Source: Mycobacterium sp. (GTDB lineage: Bacteria; Actinomycetota; Actinomycetes; Mycobacteriales; Mycobacteriaceae). Taken from it: a stretch of 64,000 nucleotides of DNA. A model generated the notes under the pieces. The model saw only the letters and a program-made list of their open reading frames with translations. It searched no databases and had not been told where the DNA came from. This document shows positions 49,669 through 58,326 of the stretch, in pieces. Each line of letters opens with the position of its first letter. Within the stretch, counting starts at the first letter, position 1. The DNA lies in NCBI RefSeq assembly GCF_004298145.1, contig NZ_SCRH01000023.1, forward strand, positions 1 to 64,000. The letters run 5' to 3'. A program made the position numbers and the translations under genes.

Positions 49669-50931
49669 ATGAACGCGCGACGTCCGTGGGTGACCGCGCC
49701 TACTGGATCGATGATTCCCACCGAGCCGGCCGAGTGGATCAACTGGTTCGTTGCCTCGGCCGACCCGGAACGGCTCACGGAGTTCGTCGGCCAGGCCGTC
49801 GACACCGCGACGACGGGCGTACCCGAGATTGCGTGTGATCCCGCGCTGCGAAGTGATCTGCTGGCAATGGCGTCCGACAGCTTGAACTCGTTTCTCGAGC
49901 TTCTTGCCACCGGCGGATCGGAGTCCGCCCACATTCCGTCGGCGGGAGTCGCGTTCGCGCGGACGCTGGCGCGGCGCGGGCTCGATGTGGCGGTGCTGCT
50001 GAAGGTCTACCGCCTTGGGCAGTCATTCTTCTGGCACGTCACGATGGACGAATCCGAACGCTTCATCGCCGACCCGGGTTTGCGCAACCGGGTGCTCACC
50101 CTGATGTGGGAGCGGCTGAACCTCTGGCTTGAATTTCTCCTCGACGAATTATCATCGGCCTACGACGAGGAGCGCAGGCGCTGGCTGCAGGGGGCATCCG
50201 CTCGACGATCGGAAACTGTACGGACCATCGTGGCCGGGGGCGAGGTCGACTCCGACCGGGCCAGTAGACAACTCGGCTTTGAGCTGCGACGCTGCCACAT
50301 CGCGATGATCCTGTGGGCGGACGCGGCCGCACCCCAGGAAGAGGTGATCGGCAGGCTCGAACGGGTCGCGCAGACGGCAGCGCGCGCGCTGGGATCATCG
50401 TTAGCGCTGACGGTGCCGGCCGGATCGAGGGAAATCTATGCGTGGATCGGGTTGGTCGACGCGCTCGATGCCCACGAGGTCGGACATGCGTTACCCATAA
50501 CGGGGCATGATCGTGTGGCGATCGGCCGGAGCGGTCGCGACGTGATTGGATTTCGCCAGAGCCATCTCGAGGCGCTGGCCGCGCGGCGTATCGGGCTGGC
50601 CGATCCGCGGCGGCCGGCGTGCACGCGCTATGACGACGTGGAGGTCGTCTCGCTGTTGTCTCACGATGAGCGGGCGATGCGGGCGCTCATCGCTCACGAG
50701 TTGGGCGGGCTGGCCGCCGATGGACCGGGACTCGATGCGCTGCGCGCCACCGCACTGACGTATTTGCGCTCGGGCAGCGCCAGCGCCGCGGCCCGCGAGC
50801 TCGGAACTCACAAGAACACCATTCGCCACCGGATTGAGCGCATCGAGCAACTGCTCGGTCACCCGATCGACGAACACCGGCTTCAGCTGCAGCTTGCGTT
50901 GATGCTCGCCGAGGTCTTCGGCACGACCTAA
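49669..50931 (+). CDS. PucR/CdaR-family transcriptional regulator
   Basis: 420 aa from ATG 49669 with GGAAGGGAG upstream. The C-terminal ~65 residues carry the PucR helix-turn-helix: ALTYLRSGSASAAARELGTHKNTIRHRIERI (in two parts), followed by EQLLGHPIDEHRLQLQLAL. The middle contains a GGDEF-like CdaR region and the N-terminal half an RsbRD-like helical domain (KVYRLGQSFFWHVTM, RLNLWLEFLLDELSSAYDEERRR in part). Such proteins usually activate an adjacent catabolic operon; the P450-P450-ACAD operon follows 85 bp downstream on the same strand. Confidence 0.88.
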   Translation: MNARRPWVTAPTGSMIPTEPAEWINWFVASADPERLTEFVGQAVDTATTGVPEIACDPALRSDLLAMASDSLNSFLELLATGGSESAHIPSAGVAFARTLARRGLDVAVLLKVYRLGQSFFWHVTMDESERFIADPGLRNRVLTLMWERLNLWLEFLLDELSSAYDEERRRWLQGASARRSETVRTIVAGGEVDSDRASRQLGFELRRCHIAMILWADAAAPQEEVIGRLERVAQTAARALGSSLALTVPAGSREIYAWIGLVDALDAHEVGHALPITGHDRVAIGRSGRDVIGFRQSHLEALAARRIGLADPRRPACTRYDDVEVVSLLSHDERAMRALIAHELGGLAADGPGLDALRATALTYLRSGSASAAARELGTHKNTIRHRIERIEQLLGHPIDEHRLQLQLALMLAEVFGTT

Positions 50932-51015
50932 GCGAGACCGCGGAGCACATTCGGGGTGTTCAAATTGTCCCGCTGGACACAAGACACGTGGCACGCGCGG
51001 CGCCACCATCAGGGT

Positions 51016-52260
51016 ATGGACTCCGAAACCGACGTCGCACCAGTGGTCTTCAACCCGCTCGACCCGCGGCTGGTGGAGGATCCCTACCCCATCTACCGCG
51101 AAGTGCGTGAGGCCGATCCAGTGCACTTTGAGGAGATGTTCGGTTGGTGGTTCGTGATGAGCCACCCGGAGGCGGTGACCACGCTGCGCGAACCCGGCGG
51201 AGACCTGCGGTTCGTGGAGTTCCAGCACGCCCGAATGGGCCGCGACGTCACCGACGAGCCCTACTGCCGGGGACTGCGTGACTTCGCGTTGATGAAAGGC
51301 GGCGAGGAGCACAAACGGGTTCGCCGGAGCTTCAACAAGCTCTTCACCCCCGCACGGGTCAACGGCATGCGCGACCAGATGCTCGCCACCGCCCATGACC
51401 TGCTGGACCGTTTCCCGGATCAGGGCACGACCGACCTCATGGACGCGTTCGCCATGCCGCTGCCGCTGTCGATCATCAGCCGGATGCTGGACGTCTCCGC
51501 GGAGGACGAGCACAACATCGACGGCCTGCTCAGGCATTTCAAGCTGGCGATCCAGTTCCTGCCCATGACCGACGAACAGCTGGCCCAGGCCAACGCCAGC
51601 ATCGGTGGGTTGACCGAGTACTTCGCAGACATGATCGTCGAGCGTCGCCAGAACATGGGCGACGATCTGCTCAGCATGCTCATCGAGGAAGCCGATGCGG
51701 GTGACCTGACAGAGGATGAGCTGATCGCAAACGCCTGGGGACTGTACGGCGGCGGCCACGAGACCACGGCCAACACGATGTGCACCGCGATCCTGACGTT
51801 GCTGCAGCACCCCGACCAACTCCAACAGCTACGAAACGATTTGTCGTTGGTGCCGCAGACGGTCGACGAGGTGCTGCGGTACTGCGGCCCGACGCAGGCA
51901 ACCCACCGGATCTTCGACCACGAGATGCAGCTGGGCGGTCGAACCATTCCAGCCGACACGCCGATCGTGGTGTACCTGGCAGCCGCCAACCATGACGAAT
52001 CGTGGTGCCCGCACGCTGACCGGTTCGACATCACCCGCACCGAACCCAAAAATCACCTGACGTTCAGCGAAGGTCCGCACAAGTGCGTGGGCCGCCACCT
52101 GGCACAGGCGACGCTCGAGGTCGCGCTCGAGGCCCTCGTCGGCCGCCTGGAAGGGCTTCGGCTGGCAGGCGAGGTCGATTGGGACAGAGAGAATCTGCCC
52201 TTCCGTGCCCCCACCGGACTCATGATCGGTTGGGACCGCGTGCTGGAGCGGTCGGCATGA
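51016..52260 (+). CDS. Cytochrome P450
   Basis: 414 aa from ATG 51016 (MDSETDVAPVVFNPLDPRL); the frame is open from 50956. Heme motif FSEGPHKCVGRH with Cys357; I-helix LYGGGHETTANTM, the canonical acid-threonine pair; K-helix EVLR. It is not one of the paralogous P450s, since both I-helix and N-terminus differ. It is coupled by ATGA to the second P450, so two hydroxylases are made together under the PucR-type regulator. Confidence 0.9.
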   Translation: MDSETDVAPVVFNPLDPRLVEDPYPIYREVREADPVHFEEMFGWWFVMSHPEAVTTLREPGGDLRFVEFQHARMGRDVTDEPYCRGLRDFALMKGGEEHKRVRRSFNKLFTPARVNGMRDQMLATAHDLLDRFPDQGTTDLMDAFAMPLPLSIISRMLDVSAEDEHNIDGLLRHFKLAIQFLPMTDEQLAQANASIGGLTEYFADMIVERRQNMGDDLLSMLIEEADAGDLTEDELIANAWGLYGGGHETTANTMCTAILTLLQHPDQLQQLRNDLSLVPQTVDEVLRYCGPTQATHRIFDHEMQLGGRTIPADTPIVVYLAAANHDESWCPHADRFDITRTEPKNHLTFSEGPHKCVGRHLAQATLEVALEALVGRLEGLRLAGEVDWDRENLPFRAPTGLMIGWDRVLERSA

Positions 52261-53474
52261 CCTTCGACGTCCTGAGTCCCGAGGTGTACGCCAAAGGCGA
52301 CCCCGCGCAGAACGGGCTGCCGCTGGACGCGATGGACCGCATGCGCGAGCAAGCACCCTGCTATCGGCACCGGTTGGACGACCCGATGATGGTCGACGAG
52401 ATCTGGGTACTCACCCGCGAAGAGGACATCCAACAGGTTTCCCGCGACCCGGCCGCATTCTCGTCCAGGCGCGGCCTCACCGCGCGGTTGTGGACACCGT
52501 TCGAGGTCGAATTGGGTGGCAAACCCGCCATGATCGGCTTGGACGGGGAAGACCACGTGCGCAATCGGCGCGTGGTGAGCAAGGCGTTTACCCCTAATGT
52601 CGTCAAACGCTTCGAAGCCGAGTTCCGGGTGATGTGTCGGCGGATTGTCCAAAAAGCCTTGGCGAAAGGGACATTCAACTTCGTCGAGGAGATCGCGGTG
52701 GAGATGCCGCTCAACGCGATCTGTGAGCTGATGGGAGTTCCGGAAAAGGATCGGCGGACGTTCTTGTCCTGGGTGAACGCGTATGCGGTGCCGACCGATC
52801 CCGACTACGCTCCCTCGCCGGAGGCGGCGCTGGGGGCAGTCGCCGGAATCTGGCAGTACGCACTCGAACTCGCCGAGCACCGACGAACGCAACCCGGCGA
52901 GGACTTGATGTCGAAGATTGTGCAGGCACGCGACGAGGACACGCTTGATGATGAGGAACTGCAGGGGTTCGTGCTGCTACTCGCCGGCGGAGGGGGCGAC
53001 ACCACCCGTAATGCGTTCTCGCACGGGCTACATGCTCTGATCCGCAAGCCGGAGCAGATGGCCTGGCTGCGCGAACGCGCCGACGACATCCCGGCAAGCG
53101 CCATCCAGGAAATCGTCCGATGGGCGACGCCGGTCATCCACATCGGTCGGACGGCGACGACGGACACCGAGATCGCCGGGCAGCCCATCACGGCCGGCGA
53201 TCGGGTCGCGATGCTGCTGCCGGGCGCCAATTTCGACCCTGCGGTGATCGACGACCCGCGTACGTTCGACCTGTCCCGCGATCCCAACCGCCATCTCTCG
53301 TTCGGGATGGGACCACACGCCTGCATCGGTAGACACATCGCCGCGCTGGAGATCAAATTGCTGTTCGAAGAATTGCTCCGCGAGACATCGACGATCGAAA
53401 TGATCGGTGAAATCGGTTATGTCCGCGATAATTTCCTACGCGGCGTCCACAGCCTCCCGGTGAAGATCAGCTAG
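52257..53474 (+). CDS. Cytochrome P450 (P450-ACAD set 3)
   Basis: 405 aa, ATG at 52257 overlapping the preceding P450 stop. Heme motif FGMGPHACIGRH with Cys356; I-helix LLAGGGGDTTRNAFSH, the canonical DT pair; K-helix EIVR. The N-terminal SPEVYAKGDPAQNGLPLDAM and C-terminal YVRDNFLRGVHSLPVKIS align it with the 34813 and 43394 P450s. It is the third member of that family and again sits beside an ACAD of the same paralogous set. Confidence 0.9.
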   Translation: MTFDVLSPEVYAKGDPAQNGLPLDAMDRMREQAPCYRHRLDDPMMVDEIWVLTREEDIQQVSRDPAAFSSRRGLTARLWTPFEVELGGKPAMIGLDGEDHVRNRRVVSKAFTPNVVKRFEAEFRVMCRRIVQKALAKGTFNFVEEIAVEMPLNAICELMGVPEKDRRTFLSWVNAYAVPTDPDYAPSPEAALGAVAGIWQYALELAEHRRTQPGEDLMSKIVQARDEDTLDDEELQGFVLLLAGGGGDTTRNAFSHGLHALIRKPEQMAWLRERADDIPASAIQEIVRWATPVIHIGRTATTDTEIAGQPITAGDRVAMLLPGANFDPAVIDDPRTFDLSRDPNRHLSFGMGPHACIGRHIAALEIKLLFEELLRETSTIEMIGEIGYVRDNFLRGVHSLPVKIS

Positions 53475-53499
53475 CAACCTACGGAAGAGAGAAGCCAAC

Positions 53500-54690
53500 A
53501 TGACCGCAGTCTCGTCGAGCACCCAGGCGGCACCGATGCTACCCCTCATCCCTTCCGACGAGGACCGGATGCTGCGCGAGACCGTGTTCGCGATCGCATC
53601 CGAATTCGGGCCAACCTACTACAAGAAGGTCAACGACCAAGGCCGGTCCCCGGTCGAACTGTGGAATGCGTTGGGAACACAAGGGTTTCTCGGTGTTCAC
53701 CTGCCCGAGGAATACGGCGGTGCGGGACAAGGGCTGCTGCAGTTGACAGCTGTGCTCGAGGAGACAGCGGCCGCGGGCTGCCCCCTGCTGCGGTTGCTGG
53801 TCTCCCCCGGCATCATCGGCACCATCCTCAACCGTCATGCCACGCCGGAGCAGAAAGATCGGTGGTTGCGCGGAATCGCTTCGGCGCAAATGCGTTTCTC
53901 GTTCGGGCTCACCGAGCCCGGAGCGGGATCCAACTCGCACAACATCTCCACGACCGCGCGCAAAGAGGGGGACAGATACGTCGTCAACGGTCAGAAGTAC
54001 TACATCTCCGGGGTCGACGAGTGCGATGAGCTTCTGCTCGTGACCAAGACCGGCACCGACCACAAGGGCAGGGCACGGCTCACACTGCTCATGGTGGATC
54101 CGCGCAGTCCCGGATTGACCATGCAGCCGATCGAAACCGCCCTCGAGGAACCGGAGAAGCAATTCACGCTGTTCTTCGACAATGTCGCGGTGCCGGCCGA
54201 TCGCCTGATCGGACAGGAGGGCCGCGGGCTGCAGGCAGCGTTCGACGGTCTGAATCCGGAACGAATTCTCTCCGCAGCCGTCTCGATCGGCATCGGCCGT
54301 TACGCACTGGACAAAGCCGCCGCATACGCGCGCACCCGCACGGTGTGGGACGCTCCGATCGGTGCGCACCAGGCAATCGCGCACCCGCTGGCCGAGGGAA
54401 AGATCAAATTGGAGTCGGCGGCGTTGATGACCCAGCGCGCGGCGGCGCTCTACGACGCGGGGCTTGCCGCCGGCGAGGCCAGCAACATCGCCAAGCTCAC
54501 CGCCGCCGAAGCCGGCGTGTTCTGTCTAGACCACGCCATCCAGACCCACGGCGGCAACGGTGTCGCGCGCGAATACAACCTCACCAACTATTGGTTCCTC
54601 GCCCGGCTGCTGCTCATCGCACCCGTCTCGCGTGAGATGGTCCTCAACTTCGTCGCCGAACATTCACTCGGCCTGCCACGCTCGTACTGA
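53500..54690 (+). CDS. Acyl-CoA dehydrogenase
   Basis: 396 aa, ATG at 53500 with GGAAGAGAG upstream. Motifs FGLTEPGAGSNSHN (D to G change in the TEPDAGSN element), YYISGVDECDELLLVTKTG, AIQTHGGNGVAREYNLTNYW, and terminal VAEHSLGLPRSY. It is paralogous to 32480 and 44690. It closes the P450-P450-ACAD operon. No ligase or hydratase accompanies this copy, so it may share those of the other two sets. Confidence 0.9.
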   Translation: MTAVSSSTQAAPMLPLIPSDEDRMLRETVFAIASEFGPTYYKKVNDQGRSPVELWNALGTQGFLGVHLPEEYGGAGQGLLQLTAVLEETAAAGCPLLRLLVSPGIIGTILNRHATPEQKDRWLRGIASAQMRFSFGLTEPGAGSNSHNISTTARKEGDRYVVNGQKYYISGVDECDELLLVTKTGTDHKGRARLTLLMVDPRSPGLTMQPIETALEEPEKQFTLFFDNVAVPADRLIGQEGRGLQAAFDGLNPERILSAAVSIGIGRYALDKAAAYARTRTVWDAPIGAHQAIAHPLAEGKIKLESAALMTQRAAALYDAGLAAGEASNIAKLTAAEAGVFCLDHAIQTHGGNGVAREYNLTNYWFLARLLLIAPVSREMVLNFVAEHSLGLPRSY

Positions 54691-55240
54691 GGGGTCAGGT
54701 ACGACTCAACCGCCGACCGTAACAACGGTGCGCGTTGTTAACGACTCGGTCACTCCATACTTCGAACAACCATCGCTGATCGCTGTGCAGGACCGGTGGC
54801 ACATTGGGCCGGCGCACCGTCTTACTCCTTCGATCGATATGAGCGCCGAGTGTAGATCGTCGCTGGCGAATCGGCCGAAGTTGCGGCCGCGAGGGCACGC
54901 GCTCGGCAAGTCGCGCCCCTCGGTCACAGTGGGGAATCACTGTTACAAACCGTTAACGCACGTTAACTACATTCGTGAGTCTCGTACATACCGTTCATGC
55001 TCTGTCGCACCATCAGCAATCCTGATACCGTATCTCCGAAAGAACTATCGTTCGCATATAATCTTATTGTCCATCGCGGGAAGCGAACAAAGATGCTGCT
55101 TTCGAAAGCAGCGGGGATCGTTCGGCTGAGCGCGCCGCGACAGGTCTGATCGAGCCCACCGTCGACACTGCGCCCGGGGCAGGCATTCGTCGCGGGACCG
55201 GCGATACTCAGCCAGCCGGCAGTGAAGAAAGGACGCCACT
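54691..55240. other. 550-bp intergenic region with three dyads, no gene
   Basis: TAACAACG-GTGCG-CGTTGTTA (54720-54740, 8-bp arms) lies 30 bp after the ACAD stop and may end that operon. GTTAACG-CA-CGTTAAC (54952-54967) is a near-perfect 16-bp palindrome. GATAC-C-GTATC (55024-55034) is a compact palindrome with the same half-sites as the 14-21 kb operators but different spacing. A TATAAT box is at 55057-55062, upstream of the AttH-like gene at 55241. The stretch is less GC-rich than its surroundings. Confidence 0.5.
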
Positions 55241-56128
55241 ATGACCGAGACTCTCACCACGGAGTGGGGGCCGCTGGCCTTCCCCATCCGGACCGACGAC
55301 CCCGGCCCGGAGAAGCCACCGTGGAAGGACAACGCCTACCTCGCGTTCTGGGATGCGACCAACGGCATCAACGGTGTGGTCCACGCCTCGACATCGCCGA
55401 ACGCGGAGGGGCGCAGGGTGCGCGCGAGCATCGCCATTGGCCGCGTCAGCGCCGAGGTCGCCGAAGATCCCGCGGCGGGTTCATACAAGACGTCATCCAT
55501 CTACTTCGACCTCGATGGCCGGATCACCGTGCGGTCCAAAGATCTCTCCGCCGACCTGCGACTCGCCCCGCGCGGTGTCGCGGCGGACTACACGGCCGGC
55601 AAGATCATTCCCGAGCTTGTCCCCGGCGAACCGCTGCAGCATTTCCAGCAGGCGGCGATCGTCACCGGAACCGTGACGGTCTGCGGAACCGAGTCCGTCG
55701 TCGACGGCGTTGGTTTGCGTGACCGCACGTGGGGCTACCGCGACGAGTCGGCAATGTTTCCCGAGTACATCGGCGTCATCGCGGACCTGGACGGCGAGTT
55801 GCTGACCGTGATGAAGTTCGCCCACGCCGACGGCACCACCCGAGCGGAAGGGTTCCTGCTCGGCGACCGGGCCCGCGCGGTGACCGACCTGTCCCAGATC
55901 GCCCGTGACGCCTCGGGGCTGTTCGCGGCCGCCGAGATCACCATCGAGGGTGGTGAGCGCGTGACGCTTCGGGCGACGCGCCGCACCGGCGGGTTCTGGG
56001 TCCCGATGGGATGGGAGCGCGTCGGTCCGACGATGAGTGCCTACGACGAGTTCCTCGAGCTCACAACCGGAACCGGCGGCGTGGGGCGGGGGTTGGTCGA
56101 GCAGGGGATCGTCCGAAGGCTCGCATAG
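55241..56128 (+). CDS. AttH/CrtC-like lipocalin-fold protein, DRTWG variant
   Basis: 295 aa, ATG at 55241 with GAAAGGA upstream. The marker VDGVGLRDRTWGYRDES near residue 165 corresponds to DRSWG in the 2892 and 11572 proteins. The protein is shorter than those (295 versus ~350). SIYFDLDGRITVRSKDL and LVPGEPLQHFQQAAIVTGTV suggest the two beta-barrel halves. Soluble, no signal peptide. It stands alone and converges with the APH-like kinase gene. Its presence 34 kb from the other family members suggests the same metabolic theme. Confidence 0.55.
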   Translation: MTETLTTEWGPLAFPIRTDDPGPEKPPWKDNAYLAFWDATNGINGVVHASTSPNAEGRRVRASIAIGRVSAEVAEDPAAGSYKTSSIYFDLDGRITVRSKDLSADLRLAPRGVAADYTAGKIIPELVPGEPLQHFQQAAIVTGTVTVCGTESVVDGVGLRDRTWGYRDESAMFPEYIGVIADLDGELLTVMKFAHADGTTRAEGFLLGDRARAVTDLSQIARDASGLFAAAEITIEGGERVTLRATRRTGGFWVPMGWERVGPTMSAYDEFLELTTGTGGVGRGLVEQGIVRRLA

Positions 56129-56143
56129 CCGCCGGTCGGACGG

Positions 56144-57340
56144 TCACATGCCGAGCGCGCCGAAAGCGTCGAGGTCGGCGCAGGCCTGCGCCGAGCGCTC
56201 GATGTTGGCGAGGCTGATCTCGCGCTTCTGCATCTGCGGCTGCATCTTGTTGGCGCCAATAGTGCCCAGCCACATGAACATTGCGTGCGGGACCATCTGG
56301 CGGTAGCGCAGCCAGAGTGTCTCGGAGTCGGGCACGTCGGTAGCGCCGCGCTCGCGGAGACGCTCGCGGTAGAGCTCCACGAGGTCGCGTTCCCATGCGC
56401 GTCGGTGTTCGATGGTCAGGTTGCCGATCAGCGCGTAGGCGATGTCCTGGGCTCCGAAGCCGTGCAGCATGCATTGCCAGTCGAACAGGCCGACTCGTCC
56501 GTCACCGGTGAGATACCAGTTACCGGCGTGCACATCGCTATGCACGATGGTGCGCGGACCGTCGGCCGAGATTTGTCTGCTGCGAAGCAGCGCTCCGATG
56601 AAATCGTGTTTGCGCAAATAGATCTCACGCGGCATGACATGCTCGGAGCGGTCGAATCCGACGACTGCGTTGCGGTCCATCATCATCAGCTTGTTGATTC
56701 GAAGCTGCCATGAGTACGGGTCCATCAGCCAGCCGAAGCGGCGCGCCAGGCCGGGCCGGTCCCAGTAGGCGGCGTGCAGTGTCGCAAGCAGGTCGATGGC
56801 GTCCTCGGCCTGCTCTCTACTGAAGTGACGGGTGAGGATCGTATCGGTTTTGGCGCCCCGGGTCCGTGTCACGTCGTCGATGATGAACAGCGAACGGTTG
56901 GACCTGGGATCCCAGGCCGCGTAGAAACCGGTCGGCGCCTCGATGTTGAGTTCGCGCCGGATCGCGCTGTAAAACGCGTGCTCGGAGGGCAGCAGGTTGG
57001 CGGTGGTCGTGACCAGCCGGGTCAATAGCGTGGGGGAAGACTTGGTGAACAGGTGAGTGGGCAGGCCCGCCGCTCCACCCGCCGCGTTGTAGGTCACCTC
57101 GAGGGTTCGGCGGGCGGATGTGCCATCGTTCTTCGAGCCCAGGGTGAATCCTTCCACCCGGGCACCCGGCGTCCCCGCGCACAACGCGGCGGTGAGCCAT
57201 TCGGTGGTCAGCGCCGACGGCGACGGTGGCACCTGGTCGAGTGTGGTCGGTCGCGGCCGGGTGATCTTCTCGTAGACGATGGCGGCCGACGTCCTGGCCA
57301 CGGCGGACCCGATCTCGGTGACGGCGGCGATCGAGGGCAT
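56144..57340 (-). CDS. Aminoglycoside-phosphotransferase-fold kinase-like protein
   Basis: 398 aa from ATG 57340 with GGAG upstream. The catalytic loop is IVHSDVHAGNWYLTGDGRVG (HxDxxxxN type) and the metal-binding segment VGLFDWQCM replaces the DFG motif as FDW, usual in the APH family. Many mycobacterial members are described only as phosphotransferase-family proteins and occur with lipid-degradation genes; the ecdysteroid/choline-kinase-like layout (THLFTKSSPTLLTRL, FIIDDVTRTRGAK) fits. It may phosphorylate a hydroxylated lipid or sterol-like compound. Confidence 0.8.
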   Translation of the reverse strand: MPSIAAVTEIGSAVARTSAAIVYEKITRPRPTTLDQVPPSPSALTTEWLTAALCAGTPGARVEGFTLGSKNDGTSARRTLEVTYNAAGGAAGLPTHLFTKSSPTLLTRLVTTTANLLPSEHAFYSAIRRELNIEAPTGFYAAWDPRSNRSLFIIDDVTRTRGAKTDTILTRHFSREQAEDAIDLLATLHAAYWDRPGLARRFGWLMDPYSWQLRINKLMMMDRNAVVGFDRSEHVMPREIYLRKHDFIGALLRSRQISADGPRTIVHSDVHAGNWYLTGDGRVGLFDWQCMLHGFGAQDIAYALIGNLTIEHRRAWERDLVELYRERLRERGATDVPDSETLWLRYRQMVPHAMFMWLGTIGANKMQPQMQKREISLANIERSAQACADLDAFGALGM

Positions 57341-57388
57341 GCGCTGTCTCCTACCGTTCGTTGATTGCACCGACCGTACGGCGGGCGC

Positions 57389-57478
57389 GAACGATCGTAC
57401 GCCCCGATGGTGCCATAAGACCATCGGTTTATCGCCGTACCGACCATGAATTCGGTGAAATATCCGAACGACCGTTCG
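57389..57478. promoter_or_regulatory. Two GAACG..CGTTC-type elements upstream of the 57340 gene
   Basis: GAACGATCGTAC (57389-57400, imperfect) and CGAACG-AC-CGTTCG (57465-57478, perfect 6-bp arms) lie in the gap between the kinase start (57340) and the membrane-protein stop (57535). They resemble GAACGTACGTTC at 49489 and may bind the same regulator. Confidence 0.5.
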
Positions 57479-57534
57479 CAGACAGCCGGGATGGCTTTCG
57501 AAGGCGGGTGCTGGGCGTCGAAGCGATCCGGGGC

Positions 57535-58293
57535 TCAGCGCGCCGTATTCACGGCCAGGTGAGTGCCGCCGTGGTTGGCGGCTGGCTCGGTTCGCGGGTC
57601 GTGGTAGGCGCCGGCGTTGATGTTCTTGATGGTGTAGACGGTCATGACCGCCAGCCAGACGAAGAAGATGCCGACCGGAATGTAGAGCGCCATGACGCCG
57701 TTCCAGGCGAACACGCCGTGTTTGAAGAATGCCATCATGCCGGCCGGCATGAACAGGATGAAGACCCACAGGCTCAGGTACGCGACCCAGCGCGGATAGA
57801 CCGGGGCCCCACTGTCATCGAGTAATACCGCGAGCGCGACCGCGAGCACCCACACCGAGAACGGCGGCCAGGTGAAAAGGAACAGGAAGTAGGCGATGTC
57901 GTTGGCGAACTGCATGAATTCGGGTGAGTAGGTGTCGGGACGAAATGTCACGATTGCCCAGAACATGCTCATCAGCACGACCACGGTGGTTCCGACCGCC
58001 ACGCACATCAGTTGCACGTAGGTCAGGATCGGATAATTGCCCTCTTTGCGCCGTGTTTGCGCGGCGACCGTCACTCCCCAGGGCGCAACGAGCGACATGC
58101 TGATGATGGTGATCAGCGCACCAAGGCGAATGCGGGTCCCGTGGTCGGCGACCTTCGCCGCGACCATTTGCGCGGAGTCGCTGGGAGCGATGAGCGGCGG
58201 GATGAATCGCCCGAGCAATACCGCTCCGATGATGAACAGCACGGTCAGCAGCGGACCTGACCACACACAGATGAGCTGGGCACGACGGTTCAT
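57535..58293 (-). CDS. Six-helix membrane protein (paralogue of 27170-27949)
   Basis: 252 aa, ATG at 58293 with GGGAGG upstream. About six hydrophobic segments; PPLIAPSDSAQMVAAKVADH, SMFWAIVTFRPDTYSPEF and FFKHGVFAWNGVMALYIP align with the 27170 protein. No cofactor motif. It is last in the operon DUF35 - thiolase - membrane protein. The recurrence of this protein next to oxidative lipid genes in two places suggests a membrane carrier or partner role, not proven. Confidence 0.7.
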   Translation of the reverse strand: MNRRAQLICVWSGPLLTVLFIIGAVLLGRFIPPLIAPSDSAQMVAAKVADHGTRIRLGALITIISMSLVAPWGVTVAAQTRRKEGNYPILTYVQLMCVAVGTTVVVLMSMFWAIVTFRPDTYSPEFMQFANDIAYFLFLFTWPPFSVWVLAVALAVLLDDSGAPVYPRWVAYLSLWVFILFMPAGMMAFFKHGVFAWNGVMALYIPVGIFFVWLAVMTVYTIKNINAGAYHDPRTEPAANHGGTHLAVNTAR

Positions 58294-58326
58294 TGGGGCC
58301 TCCCTAACGAATGATCAGTTGCCTGT

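Noticed and set aside
50491..51825. 444-codon minus-strand frame opposite the PucR and P450 genes
   Set aside because: Crosses two well-supported genes and has no family resemblance.
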